The notes below the pieces were generated by a model. That model did no database searches. It was not told the origin of the DNA and worked only from the letters and a program-made list of their open reading frames with translations. Below, piece by piece: positions 32,408 through 40,912 of a stretch of 64,000 nucleotides of DNA. Origin of the DNA: Schinkia azotoformans LMG 9581. Its GTDB lineage: Bacteria; Bacillota; Bacilli; Bacillales; Bacillaceae_J. Each line of letters begins with the position of its first letter. The first letter of the stretch is position 1. The stretch lies in contig NZ_AJLR01000040.1 of assembly GCF_000307855.1 (NCBI RefSeq), forward strand, positions 108,576 through 172,575. The letters are read 5' to 3'. A program made the translations under genes and the position numbers.

Positions 32408-32496
32408 ACTAGCAAAAAAATCATTATTTTTGAAACTTTACATATATCTTTAACGTATTTAAAGTGTAAACATTTTCCGATAAGGGAGTAGATCCA

Positions 32497-32632
32497 ATGT
32501 TAAAGAAAATATTAAAAACATTATTAAATTCTAACCATCGTCGCTAAAGCAGCAGTGATTACAAAAAAAAATATGTATAGAAAGAATGGATACCATGGCC
32601 ATTCAAGTTATGGTCTTGTGTCGAAGAAGTAA
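32497..32632 (+). pseudogene. Degraded small gene (nonsense codon plus frameshift)
   Basis: An ATG behind AAGGGAG starts MLKKILKTLLNSNHRR and then meets TAA at 32545-32547. If read through, it continues SSSDYKK and enters a run of nine A; shifting frame there gives YRKNGYHGHSSYGLVSKK ending at 32632. The pattern (amphipathic basic start, Ser/Tyr stretch, His/Gly/Tyr-rich end) looks like one small basic Bacillus protein with two lesions. Alternatively only the 16-residue peptide is made. Confidence 0.4.
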
Positions 32633-32723
32633 TTCAGATGTTAGATCAATTAATTTTTGAATCAAAATTGCCGAAGTAATCCAAACTAAAGATGAATTTC
32701 AAAACATAACAGGAGGGTTACAA

Positions 32724-32846
32724 ATGGGCAAAAAGCCTCGCAACAGCTTACGTGAAAAGAAAAATAATCATACACCCGATGATGTTATTCAGGCAAAAGA
32801 AATCGCACATGCGAAAGAATATTCCGCAACTGGAAGAAAACGATAG
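32724..32846 (+). CDS. Small basic protein, 40 aa (possibly YfhE-like)
   Basis: A 40-residue protein with AGGAGGG six bases before ATG. It is Lys/Arg-rich at both ends (MGKKPRNSLREKKNN, GRKR) with a helical centre (DDVIQAKEIAHAKEYSATG). The size and the SLREK/AKEYSATG elements are reminiscent of small YfhE-type Bacillus proteins, but I am not certain. Followed directly by a terminator. Confidence 0.5.
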   Translation: MGKKPRNSLREKKNNHTPDDVIQAKEIAHAKEYSATGRKR

Positions 32847-32868
32847 GCTGCCTACAAGGTAGTCTTTT
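32845..32868 (+). terminator. Intrinsic terminator
   Basis: GGCTGCCT pairs with AGGTAGTC (two G-T pairs) with a three-base loop, then TTTTCT; it begins at the stop of the 40-residue gene. Confidence 0.55.
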
Positions 32869-32873
32869 CTATT

Positions 32874-33021
32874 GTCTAGCTTCAGCGCCCAGCGACTCGT
32901 AAACTTCACCCACCTCCCTACGATAAGTCAACATCGCTTCGCAATTACTCATCGTGTTTCCTTTATCTCAGTCGATGGGCTCCAGTTTTGTCGTGCGCTA
33001 AACGGGCGCTTCCGCTTTTCT
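32874..33021 (+). repeat. Dispersed intergenic repeat family 1, copy A
   Basis: A 148-bp element running from TCTAGCTTCAGCGCCCAGCG to GGGCGCTTCCGCTTTTCT. AGCGCCC near the left end and GGGCGCT near the right are inverted repeats, and CTCCCTACGATAAGTCAACA is the conserved centre. Two more full copies occur at 46315-46461 and 63257-63402, each about 147 bp, and a deleted copy at 33589-33629. It carries no open frame; it looks like a MITE- or bcr-type Bacillus repeat. Confidence 0.85.
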
Positions 33022-33110
33022 AATTATTCACAAAATGTTCAGTTATAGCCCATTTTTATATATAGTTTACAACATATAACGTGTTATTATAATGGTGGAG
33101 GTGGAGAGAT

Positions 33111-33590
33111 GTGTTAGCTGGTTTTAAATATACTTTAGATGCCATTTTATCTCTGCTCAAGGAAAATGACCTTAAAGCACGTTATATGGAGTGTGAAGGA
33201 CGATTTTTGTTTCGAATTGATGAGATGATGTGTGATGCAGGCTTTGGCTGTGACAATGTGGTCCTCGATGTGTTTTTTGATGAAGAGGAAAAAATACTTT
33301 TCATTGGATTGCTTCGCTTTCCTAAAGAGAAAAGAAGGGCCGGGTTGGGCAGTAAAATTTTAAAAAAGATTTTGGAATATGCCAATGAGCATAATTTTAC
33401 AATATATTTGGATGCTTGGAATGAATCCCAGCCTTTCTGGAAAAAGTATGGTTTTAAGCATGTATATACCGATAAATATCATTTTGAAATACTTGGGTAT
33501 TCTGGTAGTGGGCTTGATATCTTTCACGAGTGGGAACTTTTCAAAACGACAAAGGTATTTAAAATGTATCTTACCTGTCATGAAGAATAG
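33111..33590 (+). CDS. GNAT-family N-acetyltransferase
   Basis: A 159-residue protein starting with GTG at 33111 behind a GGAGGTGGAGAG region. The GNAT core is visible: a strand (ILFIGLLRFPKEKRRAGLG) with the acetyl-CoA pyrophosphate loop RRAGLGSKILKKILEYA, and the later WNESQPFWKKYGFKHVYTDKYHF strand-helix. Substrate is unknown. The gene is bracketed by repeat family 1: a full copy upstream and a deleted inverted copy overlapping its last two bases. Confidence 0.8.
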   Translation: MLAGFKYTLDAILSLLKENDLKARYMECEGRFLFRIDEMMCDAGFGCDNVVLDVFFDEEEKILFIGLLRFPKEKRRAGLGSKILKKILEYANEHNFTIYLDAWNESQPFWKKYGFKHVYTDKYHFEILGYSGSGLDIFHEWELFKTTKVFKMYLTCHEE

Positions 33591-33629
33591 AAAAGCGGAA
33601 GTTTACGAGTCGCTGGGCGCTGAAGCTAG
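33589..33629 (-). repeat. Repeat family 1, internally deleted inverted copy D
   Basis: Read on the minus strand, 41 bases join the first 30-odd bases of family 1 (CTAGCTTCAGCGCCCAGCGA ...GTAAACTTC) directly to its last bases (CTTCCGCTTTTCT). The junction falls at a CTTC shared by both parts, consistent with deletion between short homologies. It overlaps the GNAT stop codon. Confidence 0.75.
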
Positions 33630-33637
33630 GCAAAAAA

Positions 33638-33665
33638 AAGAAAAGCGATACCGCTTTTCTTTTTT
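33638..33665. terminator. Bidirectional intrinsic terminator
   Basis: GAAAAGCG (33640-33647) pairs with CGCTTTTC (33652-33659), with A8 on the left and T6 on the right. Confidence 0.75.
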
Positions 33666-33678
33666 ATTCAGGTTCTAG

Positions 33679-34035
33679 CTATTGAAGCTTTGTATGGATA
33701 ATTTTTGCGCTAATAATTCGTGCGAATGGGATCGGAGTACATAGCTTTGTATGTCCTTTAACACCATGAATGAGAAGAACTTTTTTATTTCTTCTATCAA
33801 TATGAAGAATCCGTCCCTTTAAGCCTATCGTTTGATCGGTCTGTTGACCGGAGACTATGATTTCAATAGGTAACCCAAGTCTATAAGCCTGTGAAATGAT
33901 CCGCTCCGTTTGCTGGGGATCTTGATCTTTTTTTCTTTTTCTATTTTCTAATAATAATATGCCACGCTTCATTCTTGTGTTAGCCAAATAAATAAAATTA
34001 ATCCGCCAGTTTTCACCGCTACTGTCATCCAACAT
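33679..34035 (-). CDS. YolD-like protein
   Basis: A 118-residue protein with the ATG at 34035 set by AGGTGG eight bases upstream. The order KRGILLLENRKRK, a helix (QQTERIISQAYRLGLPIEIIVS), then LKGRILHIDRRNKKVLLI and a final IPFARIISAKI resembles the YolD fold (often paired with the Y-family polymerase UvrX). No uvrX is present here, and the usual RGMxKWxPF opening is only partly kept. Assignment is by pattern and remains tentative. Confidence 0.5.
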   Translation of the reverse strand: MLDDSSGENWRINFIYLANTRMKRGILLLENRKRKKDQDPQQTERIISQAYRLGLPIEIIVSGQQTDQTIGLKGRILHIDRRNKKVLLIHGVKGHTKLCTPIPFARIISAKIIHTKLQ

Positions 34036-34087
34036 TATAAGTACCACCTATTATTATAGTATAAATATATTATAGGGGTTTGAGCGT

Positions 34088-34999
34088 TTATCTGGCAATA
34101 GACGTAATGAATTGTATTTTGTCTTTTTCAAGGATTGGCAGTAATGCGTTTTTCAATACTTCTCTTTCGGTTTCATTTAACGGTATTAGTGGCAATCTTA
34201 ATGATCCTGTATCAATTCCCTTTAACCCTAGCGCTGCTTTAACAGGGGAAGGGCTTGGTGCCGCAAATAAAGCTTTCATCATTGGTAATAATTTTCGATG
34301 AAGGCTACTTGCACCTTTTAAATCTCCGTTAAAAAAAGCTTGAACCATGTCTTGCATTTCGTTTCCGATAACATGTGCCGCAACGGAAACAACGCCAACG
34401 CCGCCAATTGCAAGTACCGGAATGGTTAAGGCATCATCACCACTATACAAACTAAAGTTATCGTCCGTTTCTTCGATAATTTGGGCCATAGCATCAAGGT
34501 TTCCACTTGCTTCCTTCACACAAACAATATTTTTGACTTTAGAAAGACGGATGATAGTCTCAGGTGTCATATTTACGGCACTGCGTCCAGGTATATTATA
34601 AAGCATGACAGGGAGGGTAGTAGCTTCTGCAATGGTCTTAAAATGTTGATAAAGCCCTTCCTGTGAAGGTTTATTATAGTAAGGAACTACAAGCATAATG
34701 CCATTAACGCCTGCTTCTGCGGCTTTTTTTGTTAATTCAATTGAGGCTTGCGTATTGTTAGAGCCTGTTCCGGCAATTACAGGAATTCGACCATTCGCGA
34801 CTTCAACAACTTTTCTATATAACAGCACTTTCTCATCGCTTGATAAAGTAGGGGATTCGCCTGTTGTACCTGCAACAACAATACCTTCCGTACCATTTGT
34901 AATTAAATAATTAACCAATTCAGTTACTTTGTTATAATCCACATCTCCATTTTCATTAAAAGGTGTTACCATAGCTGTTAAAATTCTTCCAAAGTTCAT
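34088..34999 (-). CDS. dapA: 4-hydroxy-tetrahydrodipicolinate synthase
   Basis: A 303-residue class I aldolase that condenses pyruvate and aspartate semialdehyde in lysine, cell-wall and dipicolinate synthesis. The start is the ATG at 34999 (MNFGRILTAMVTPF); the open frame extending further upstream runs into a riboswitch. Motifs: GTTGESPTL, VMLYNIPGRS with the catalytic Tyr, and IVCVKEASGN with the Schiff-base Lys. It is controlled by a lysine riboswitch directly upstream. Bacillus often carries several dapA paralogues; the riboswitch shows this one serves lysine supply. Confidence 0.93.
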   Translation of the reverse strand: MNFGRILTAMVTPFNENGDVDYNKVTELVNYLITNGTEGIVVAGTTGESPTLSSDEKVLLYRKVVEVANGRIPVIAGTGSNNTQASIELTKKAAEAGVNGIMLVVPYYNKPSQEGLYQHFKTIAEATTLPVMLYNIPGRSAVNMTPETIIRLSKVKNIVCVKEASGNLDAMAQIIEETDDNFSLYSGDDALTIPVLAIGGVGVVSVAAHVIGNEMQDMVQAFFNGDLKGASSLHRKLLPMMKALFAAPSPSPVKAALGLKGIDTGSLRLPLIPLNETEREVLKNALLPILEKDKIQFITSIAR

Positions 35000-35035
35000 T
35001 CCATTCGCCCTCATTTCAAAATTTTTTTTACAAAT

Positions 35036-35279
35036 AAAAAAGCAACAACGATAGCTATCGTTGTTGCACGGAAGTTGTAAGTAAATAAAAATTCCAATGC
35101 GTGAGATAGCCCTCCATATAGACAACGCTATATGACAATCTTGCACCTATTCGATGCAAAACCAGTATCTGAGAAAAATGAGCTTCTCATCACTTCGGCG
35201 AATTCCCCTTTCAACCATGATCCCTGGATCTCATTATCCTCCCATAGTGTACTAATGGTTTTCGCGCCTCTATACTCAC
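35036..35279 (-). promoter_or_regulatory. Lysine riboswitch (L box) with terminator, upstream of dapA
   Basis: On the minus strand the aptamer runs from 35279 to 35101. P1 forms GTGAGTATAG with CTATCTCAC, and the conserved L-box elements GAGGCGCGAA, AGTA, GGGGAATTCGCCGAAG, GATACTGG, GTGCAAGATTGTCA and TGGAGGGCTATCTC appear in order. A perfect 26-base terminator palindrome at 35042-35067 with a T-run follows. High lysine should end transcription before dapA. Confidence 0.92.
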
Positions 35280-35462
35280 TTCAATGTAAGTTGAAGTAAA
35301 TTTTATATTGTTTCTTGTACAATAACAGAAATTCCAGAATTTTTCAAGGGATTGGATAAAAAAGAAAAAGATTTTTGGAAAAAATTATTTAAAGTGATAA
35401 AATAGGAAAATATTAATCAGATAGTATCCAAGATATATAGATGGAAGGGATGGAAAATAAAC

Positions 35463-36707
35463 GTGCGCGCTCAAGTTAAAGAGATTTCGTTAAAGGCACA
35501 TCAAACAACTGAAAATGCAAGTACAATGTACCATATTTTATTTATAATCGGCTTTGTACACTTGCTAAATGATTCTATTCAAGCGGTAGTCCCCGCGATG
35601 TTCCCAATTCTTGCTGAATCACTTGGCTTTAACTTTACCCAGCTTGGTTTGATAGCCTTTGCTGTAAACATGACGGCTTCGATCATGCAGCCGTTGGTTG
35701 GAGCATTTTCAGATAAACATCCAATGCCGAAACTGTTGCCGATTGGCTTAACGTTTTCTTTATTTGGAATGCTTGGTTTGGCGTTGGCCCCTTCCTATGG
35801 TGTAATCCTTTTATCAGTTATGTTATTGGGCGTGGGATCTGCCGCCTTTCATCCCGAAGCTTCGAAAGTTGCCCATATGGCATCTGGAACACGAAAAGGT
35901 CTAGGGCAATCCGTTTTCCAGGTTGGGGGGAATGCGGGGCAATCACTGGCCCCTTTAATCACGGCGTTAATTTTGGTCCCGCTAGGCCAATTAGGGGCGA
36001 TTTGGTTTACATTAGTCGCTTTTCTGGCCGTCATGATCTTAGTTTATATTTCAAAATGGTACGGACAACAGCTAACGATTAATCAAACTAGGAAAAGAAA
36101 TTCAGGCGAAGATGCACCAACGATTGGAAAGTCTATAAAAATTGCTTTTGTATTACTCATATTTTTAGTGTTTATAAGACAATTTTATCATGCCGCAATC
36201 ACGAACTATTTTGCATTTCATTTGATTGGCACCTATGGAATGAGAATTGATCATGCCCAAATCTATATCTTTTTATTCCTTGCCGCTGGCGCTGTCGGGA
36301 CATTCCTTGGCGGACCGATTGCTGATAAGATCGGGATGAAAAATGTTCTGCTTTTTTCGATGATAGGAGCTGCTCCGTTATGTATTTGGCTTCCATATAC
36401 AGGGCCTAAGCTTTCCATGGTTATTATTACGATAATTGGCTTTATATTACTTTGCAGTTTTTCCGTTTCTGTTGTCTATGCCCATCAGTTATTGCCAGGG
36501 CGGATTGGAATGGTTTCAGGGATGATTATTGGCTTTTCATTTGGTCTAGGAGCGATTGGTTCCATCGTCATCGGCTGGGTTGGAGACCAAATCGGCATTT
36601 CAACTACCTTGCTGTATGCGAGCTTCTTACCTTTGTTAGGGATTTTTACAGCTTATCTGCCGAATGAGAACAAAATACAGGAATTGCATAAGGCTAACCT
36701 TGTTTAA
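35463..36707 (+). CDS. MFS transporter, fosmidomycin-resistance (Fsr) type
   Basis: A 414-residue 12-helix exporter. The phrase HLLNDSIQAVVPAMFPIL near the first helix, FSDKHPMPKLLPIG after helix 2, GSAAFHPEASKVAHMASG and FQVGGNAGQSLAPL are those of the Fsr/YfnC-type MFS subgroup. The natural substrate is unknown. GTG start at 35463, about 12 bases after AAGGGA. Its stop codon overlaps the stop codon of the convergent MATE gene by sharing TTAA, and its terminator lies inside the MATE coding end. Confidence 0.85.
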   Translation: MRAQVKEISLKAHQTTENASTMYHILFIIGFVHLLNDSIQAVVPAMFPILAESLGFNFTQLGLIAFAVNMTASIMQPLVGAFSDKHPMPKLLPIGLTFSLFGMLGLALAPSYGVILLSVMLLGVGSAAFHPEASKVAHMASGTRKGLGQSVFQVGGNAGQSLAPLITALILVPLGQLGAIWFTLVAFLAVMILVYISKWYGQQLTINQTRKRNSGEDAPTIGKSIKIAFVLLIFLVFIRQFYHAAITNYFAFHLIGTYGMRIDHAQIYIFLFLAAGAVGTFLGGPIADKIGMKNVLLFSMIGAAPLCIWLPYTGPKLSMVIITIIGFILLCSFSVSVVYAHQLLPGRIGMVSGMIIGFSFGLGAIGSIVIGWVGDQIGISTTLLYASFLPLLGIFTAYLPNENKIQELHKANLV

Positions 36708-36728
36708 GAAGGCAGCCTTATTTTTTTT
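36690..36728 (+). terminator. Terminator across two convergent gene ends
   Basis: AAGGCT (36690-36695) pairs with AGCCTT (36714-36719), followed by ATTTTTTTT. The right half lies in the 3' end of the convergent MATE gene. Confidence 0.6.
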
Positions 36729-38059
36729 GCTTGGATAATAAACAATCTTCCAAATAGCATGATGGCCCCAACGGCGAGTCCAATAATTAAGCCAATCCAA
36801 TATCCGAATGCTGCAAGGGAAGTATATTTAGCGAGCAAAAACCCCGTTGGCAGACCGATCAGCCAATAAGAAATAAGAGCGACTATGAAGGTTGCATTGA
36901 CATCCTTGTACCCGCGAAGAGCACCTTGAATAGGAGCACCGAAAGCATCAGACAATTGGAATAAAATAGCGTATAACAGAAAATGTGTTGTTAGCTCCAG
37001 TACTTCTAGATCATTTGTATAAAGCCCGGCAACACTCTCTCTTAAAAAATATAAAAGAACAGATGTGATCAAAGCCATTACAATAGCAAACGAAATTCCA
37101 AGAAAACTGTATATTTTAGCGTCTTTAAATCGTTTTGCCCCAACTTCAAACCCTACTACAATCGTTAATGCCATAGAAATACTTAATGGAATCATATATA
37201 AGTAGGATGCAAAATTCATCGCCGCCTGATGGGAAGCAATAGTGAGTGTATTATATTCACTCATTAATAAGGTAACAGCAGCAAAAATACTCGTTTCAAA
37301 AAACATTGCAAAACCGATAGGGAGCCCGATTTTAAGAATTTCCTTCCATGTCTTAAATTGGACAGGATACAAAGTTCGAAATAATTGAAATGGACGAAAA
37401 GGGGCTAGTTTGATTACGACAAATAGGGCAAATCCAAGTATTACCCAATAGGTGATTGCCGTTGCATAGCCAGTTCCGATTCCGCCCAACTCAGGAAACC
37501 CTAATTTGCCAAAAATGAATACGTAATTTAAAATCACGTTGATAGGCAAGGAAGATAGTGTAATGACCATTGTCACCCTTGTATGCCCTAAAGCATCAAT
37601 GAAGCAACGTAAAACGGTGTATATTACTAAAGGGATGACCCCAAATCCTAATCCTATTAAATAATGTTTGGCAATGTAAGAAACCTCAGTGGTTAGACTC
37701 ATAGTATTTAAAATTGGATCGATTGCCACAAAACCGAGGATTAATATGATTCCAGCAATAATAATTGATAAATACACACCTTGAATAATAGAGAACGGAA
37801 CATTCCTTGTGTTTTTAGCTCCAATTAATTGAGCAATAATGGGTGTAATCGCCAACAAAATACCATTAACCAAAGTGAATATGGGCATCCAAAGACTTGA
37901 ACCAATGGCAACACCGGCTAAGTCATCTGCACTAGCCCTTCCGGACATCATCGTATCAAAGAAATTCATTGCGTAAAGGCCAATCTGGGTAACTAATATA
38001 GGAAATAATATTTTAATGAAAAAAAGTAGTTTTTGCTTCAACGTATAGGTTTGTTCCAT
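36704..38059 (-). CDS. MATE-family efflux transporter
   Basis: A 451-residue membrane protein with twelve hydrophobic helices in two repeats of six. Family markers include ILVTQIGLYAMNFFDTMMSGRAS in helix 1-2, LVNGILLAITPIIAQLIGAKN, and the second-half motif VGFEVGAKRFKDAK. It should export cationic drugs or metabolites in exchange for Na+ or H+. Start ATG at 38059 (MEQTYTLKQK). Convergent with the Fsr-type gene with a 4-bp stop overlap, and divergent from the PAS-GGDEF-EAL gene. Confidence 0.9.
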   Translation of the reverse strand: MEQTYTLKQKLLFFIKILFPILVTQIGLYAMNFFDTMMSGRASADDLAGVAIGSSLWMPIFTLVNGILLAITPIIAQLIGAKNTRNVPFSIIQGVYLSIIIAGIILILGFVAIDPILNTMSLTTEVSYIAKHYLIGLGFGVIPLVIYTVLRCFIDALGHTRVTMVITLSSLPINVILNYVFIFGKLGFPELGGIGTGYATAITYWVILGFALFVVIKLAPFRPFQLFRTLYPVQFKTWKEILKIGLPIGFAMFFETSIFAAVTLLMSEYNTLTIASHQAAMNFASYLYMIPLSISMALTIVVGFEVGAKRFKDAKIYSFLGISFAIVMALITSVLLYFLRESVAGLYTNDLEVLELTTHFLLYAILFQLSDAFGAPIQGALRGYKDVNATFIVALISYWLIGLPTGFLLAKYTSLAAFGYWIGLIIGLAVGAIMLFGRLFIIQAKKIRLPS

Positions 38060-38217
38060 GTCTTAACCTCAATCCTAGAGTATATGTCAAATAACTGAAT
38101 TTAATCTACTAAACGAAAAATTACATGAGGAATATTATATCATATCGCAAAAAAATAAATTATAATTAAATTAATATTACTATTACTTTCCATAAAAAAT
38201 AATTTTAGGTGATTATA

Positions 38218-40362
38218 ATGGCCTTACCATTTACACAATTCTCCCAGAATGCAAATAAAGAGATGCTTAATCTCCTTCGGCAATTAGGTGATAACGATCA
38301 AACATCTGAAATCGGGGAGAAAATTAGAGAAATCTTTTTGAGAGAATATGCATTCATAAAAGATGCACTTGATTCGTCAACCATTGTTGCTGTAACTAAT
38401 AAAGCTGGCATTATAGCATATGTAAATGATAAGTTTTGTGAGATTTCCCAATATAGCAGGGAAGAATTAATAGGCAGTACACATCGACTATTAAATTCGG
38501 GTTATCATAGTCCAAACTTTTTTAAAGAGATGTGGACTACGATTTTGTCAGGGAAAATTTGGTGTGGAGATGTAAAAAATCTAAAAAAAGATGGCAGCTA
38601 TTACTGGGTTCATACAAATATTATTCCAATCATTAATAATGTCACAAATCAAGTCGAACAATTTATTGCGCTTCGTACAGATATTACGAAGGGAAAAGAA
38701 GCGGAAGAAGAGCTGCGCAAGGTTATTCAAAATGATTTCGAAAGGACGATAAGAAGCCTTGATAATATGGTGTTTAAAATTAAAAAAGATAGATATGGCG
38801 ATTTCATTATTACTTTAGTAGAAGGAAAATTATCGAAGTTGCTGGACATTTCGGAAGGGATTTTTGATCAAAAAAGAATCGAGGATTTCTTTGGAACTGA
38901 AATGGCTAATGAGGCTTTGAGAAAATGTGAAGCAGCTTTCCGTGGAGAAAAGCATTCAATTAAACATCATTACAATGGCATCGAGTTATATACGACATTG
39001 TCTCCAATAATAGAAAACGGTACTATTATTGAAATTATTGGGAATTCCAACGATATCACTTTATTAGAATTGGCTCAAAAAGAAATTCACCATTTAGCCT
39101 ACCATGATGATCTAACAGATTTACCGAACAGGAGAAAGTTAACAAAAGATTTACAAGAAAAGCTTAATCATATTTCCAATCAAAAATTCGCGGCTTTATT
39201 TGTTGATATTGACCGTTTTAAACAAATAAATGATACTTTAGGGTTCAATAGAGGGGATAAACTAATATTGGAGCTAAGCCAAAGATTAAAGCAATTTATT
39301 TCTGGGCTTGGAACAATCTACCGCTCAAGCGGAGATGAATATGTTATTATTCTTGAAAAATATAAAAATGACTCGATTCTTTCGAGGCAAGTACAAGAAC
39401 TATTGAAGATTGTAGAAGAACCTATGTTAATTGATGGGTATGAATTAATGATTACATGTTCCGTTGGTGTTACTACGTTCCCTAACGATGAGGATTCAGC
39501 GGAAAAAATACTAAACCGAGTGGAAACGGCTTTAAAGCATTGCAAATTAAATGGTAGACAGGGATTTATCTTTTACAATGAAGAAATGGCTCAAAATACG
39601 AAGGAACGTTTAAACTTAGAGATCAATCTTAGAAAAGCTATAATAAATGATGAATTAACCCTTCATTATCAACCAAAATATATTCTTAATTCCAATCAGA
39701 TGGATGGGATGGAGGCACTGGTACGCTGGTATTCCCCGGTATACGGTTTTGTCAGTCCGAACGAATTTATCCAGATTGCTGAGGATACTGGCTTAATCGT
39801 TCAATTAGGGGAATGGGTCCTTTATAATGCTTGTAAGCAAAATAAAGAATGGATTAATAATGGCTATCCACCGCGGAGAGTAGCTGTAAATGTTTCTGCG
39901 ATTGAGCTCTTAAGACCAAACTATGTAGAGCGTGTAAAACGAATTCTAAAAGAAACAAAGCTTGATCCACAGTATTTAGAACTGGAAATTACTGAAAATA
40001 GTGTGATGCGTAATCTCGAAAAGGGGATCCAAATTCTTCAAGAACTAAAGAGTTTAGGGATTTTTATAGCCATTGATGATTTTGGTACAGGATACTCTTC
40101 GTTCGGATATTTAAAGCAGCTTCCAATTAATATTTTGAAAATCGATAAATACTTTATACAGGAAATTGATAAGAGCGAAATTGATGCAAATATTGTGAAA
40201 TCTATGATACAATTAGGGCATACGTTTCACTTGAAAGTTATTGCAGAAGGGGTTGAAACAAAGAGAGCAGCGGAGATTCTCAGAGACCTAAACTGTGATA
40301 TCGTTCAAGGTTATTATTTCAGTAAACCAATACCAGCTGATATGTTTGAAAAACTGTTATAA
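38218..40362 (+). CDS. PAS-PAS-GGDEF-EAL c-di-GMP protein
   Basis: A 714-residue cytosolic signalling protein with no membrane helix. A helical N-terminus (1-50) precedes a PAS domain (about 50-165, VTNKAGIIAYVNDKFCEISQYSREELIG, closing with a PAC segment), a second degenerate PAS-like region (about 175-290), a GGDEF domain (HDDLTDLPNRR; signature SSGDEYVII) and an EAL domain (MEALVRWYS, ITENSVM, DDFGTGYSS, KIDKYFI). The EAL residues look intact, so phosphodiesterase activity is expected. The SGDEY version of the cyclase signature may be weak or regulatory. ATG at 38218 behind AGGTGAT is preferred over GTG at 38209. Confidence 0.92.
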   Translation: MALPFTQFSQNANKEMLNLLRQLGDNDQTSEIGEKIREIFLREYAFIKDALDSSTIVAVTNKAGIIAYVNDKFCEISQYSREELIGSTHRLLNSGYHSPNFFKEMWTTILSGKIWCGDVKNLKKDGSYYWVHTNIIPIINNVTNQVEQFIALRTDITKGKEAEEELRKVIQNDFERTIRSLDNMVFKIKKDRYGDFIITLVEGKLSKLLDISEGIFDQKRIEDFFGTEMANEALRKCEAAFRGEKHSIKHHYNGIELYTTLSPIIENGTIIEIIGNSNDITLLELAQKEIHHLAYHDDLTDLPNRRKLTKDLQEKLNHISNQKFAALFVDIDRFKQINDTLGFNRGDKLILELSQRLKQFISGLGTIYRSSGDEYVIILEKYKNDSILSRQVQELLKIVEEPMLIDGYELMITCSVGVTTFPNDEDSAEKILNRVETALKHCKLNGRQGFIFYNEEMAQNTKERLNLEINLRKAIINDELTLHYQPKYILNSNQMDGMEALVRWYSPVYGFVSPNEFIQIAEDTGLIVQLGEWVLYNACKQNKEWINNGYPPRRVAVNVSAIELLRPNYVERVKRILKETKLDPQYLELEITENSVMRNLEKGIQILQELKSLGIFIAIDDFGTGYSSFGYLKQLPINILKIDKYFIQEIDKSEIDANIVKSMIQLGHTFHLKVIAEGVETKRAAEILRDLNCDIVQGYYFSKPIPADMFEKLL

Positions 40363-40443
40363 CTTATATGAAACGTAATCATGTTTTCATGGTATAATGC
40401 ATATGTATGAAAAAAGTGGAAAAAAGAAACGGAGGGTAGAAAG

Positions 40444-40758
40444 ATGGACCAACAGAAACTAGCAACCTACTTTGAAGAGAAGATTAATGCCGCTAAAATC
40501 CAATTTGAACGAACAGTTGAATGCAAGCACACGGAGTTTGATGATTTGTATCCTTATATGAATGAACAGCCTACATTTTTTTGGTATAAGCGCTATGTTG
40601 CATGGCAGGAGTTATTAACCATTACTAAATTAGCAAGTGAGCTTGAGCTTGAATGGAAATCTTTCTTTACCAAAAACCAAATTCTTTTTATTGATAACAA
40701 AGTATTAGACGCAAAAGTTTTAGACCATTGGTTTGAAGAATGCCGCCAAGAATCCTAA
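40444..40758 (+). CDS. Hypothetical protein, 104 aa
   Basis: A 104-residue acidic, helix-rich protein with many aromatic residues (FFWYKRYVAWQELL, LEWKSFFTKNQ, LDHWFEECRQ). ACGGAGGG lies six bases before the ATG and a TATAAT promoter box about 45 bases upstream. I do not recognise it. It has its own terminator and lies between the c-di-GMP protein and an MFS gene. Confidence 0.6.
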   Translation: MDQQKLATYFEEKINAAKIQFERTVECKHTEFDDLYPYMNEQPTFFWYKRYVAWQELLTITKLASELELEWKSFFTKNQILFIDNKVLDAKVLDHWFEECRQES

Positions 40759-40777
40759 TAAAAAGTATAGTGGAACA

Positions 40778-40837
40778 GCCTGACTATAAAATGTCTAGAT
40801 TCGCTCTAATCTACATGCGAATCAGGCATTTTTTTGT
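40778..40837 (+). terminator. Intrinsic terminator
   Basis: GCCTGA pairs with TCAGGC across a long loop that contains an inner TAGATT/AATCTA hairpin, then T7. Confidence 0.6.
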
Positions 40838-40912
40838 TTGTAGGCATATTAAATGAAATTTATATTTTAATAATTATATAATAAATCAAGAAATGTACTA
40901 TTCCTAAAGAAG

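Noticed and set aside
34999..35146. Longer dapA reading frame
   Set aside because: The added stretch lies inside the lysine riboswitch and its terminator, and known DapA starts at the chosen ATG.
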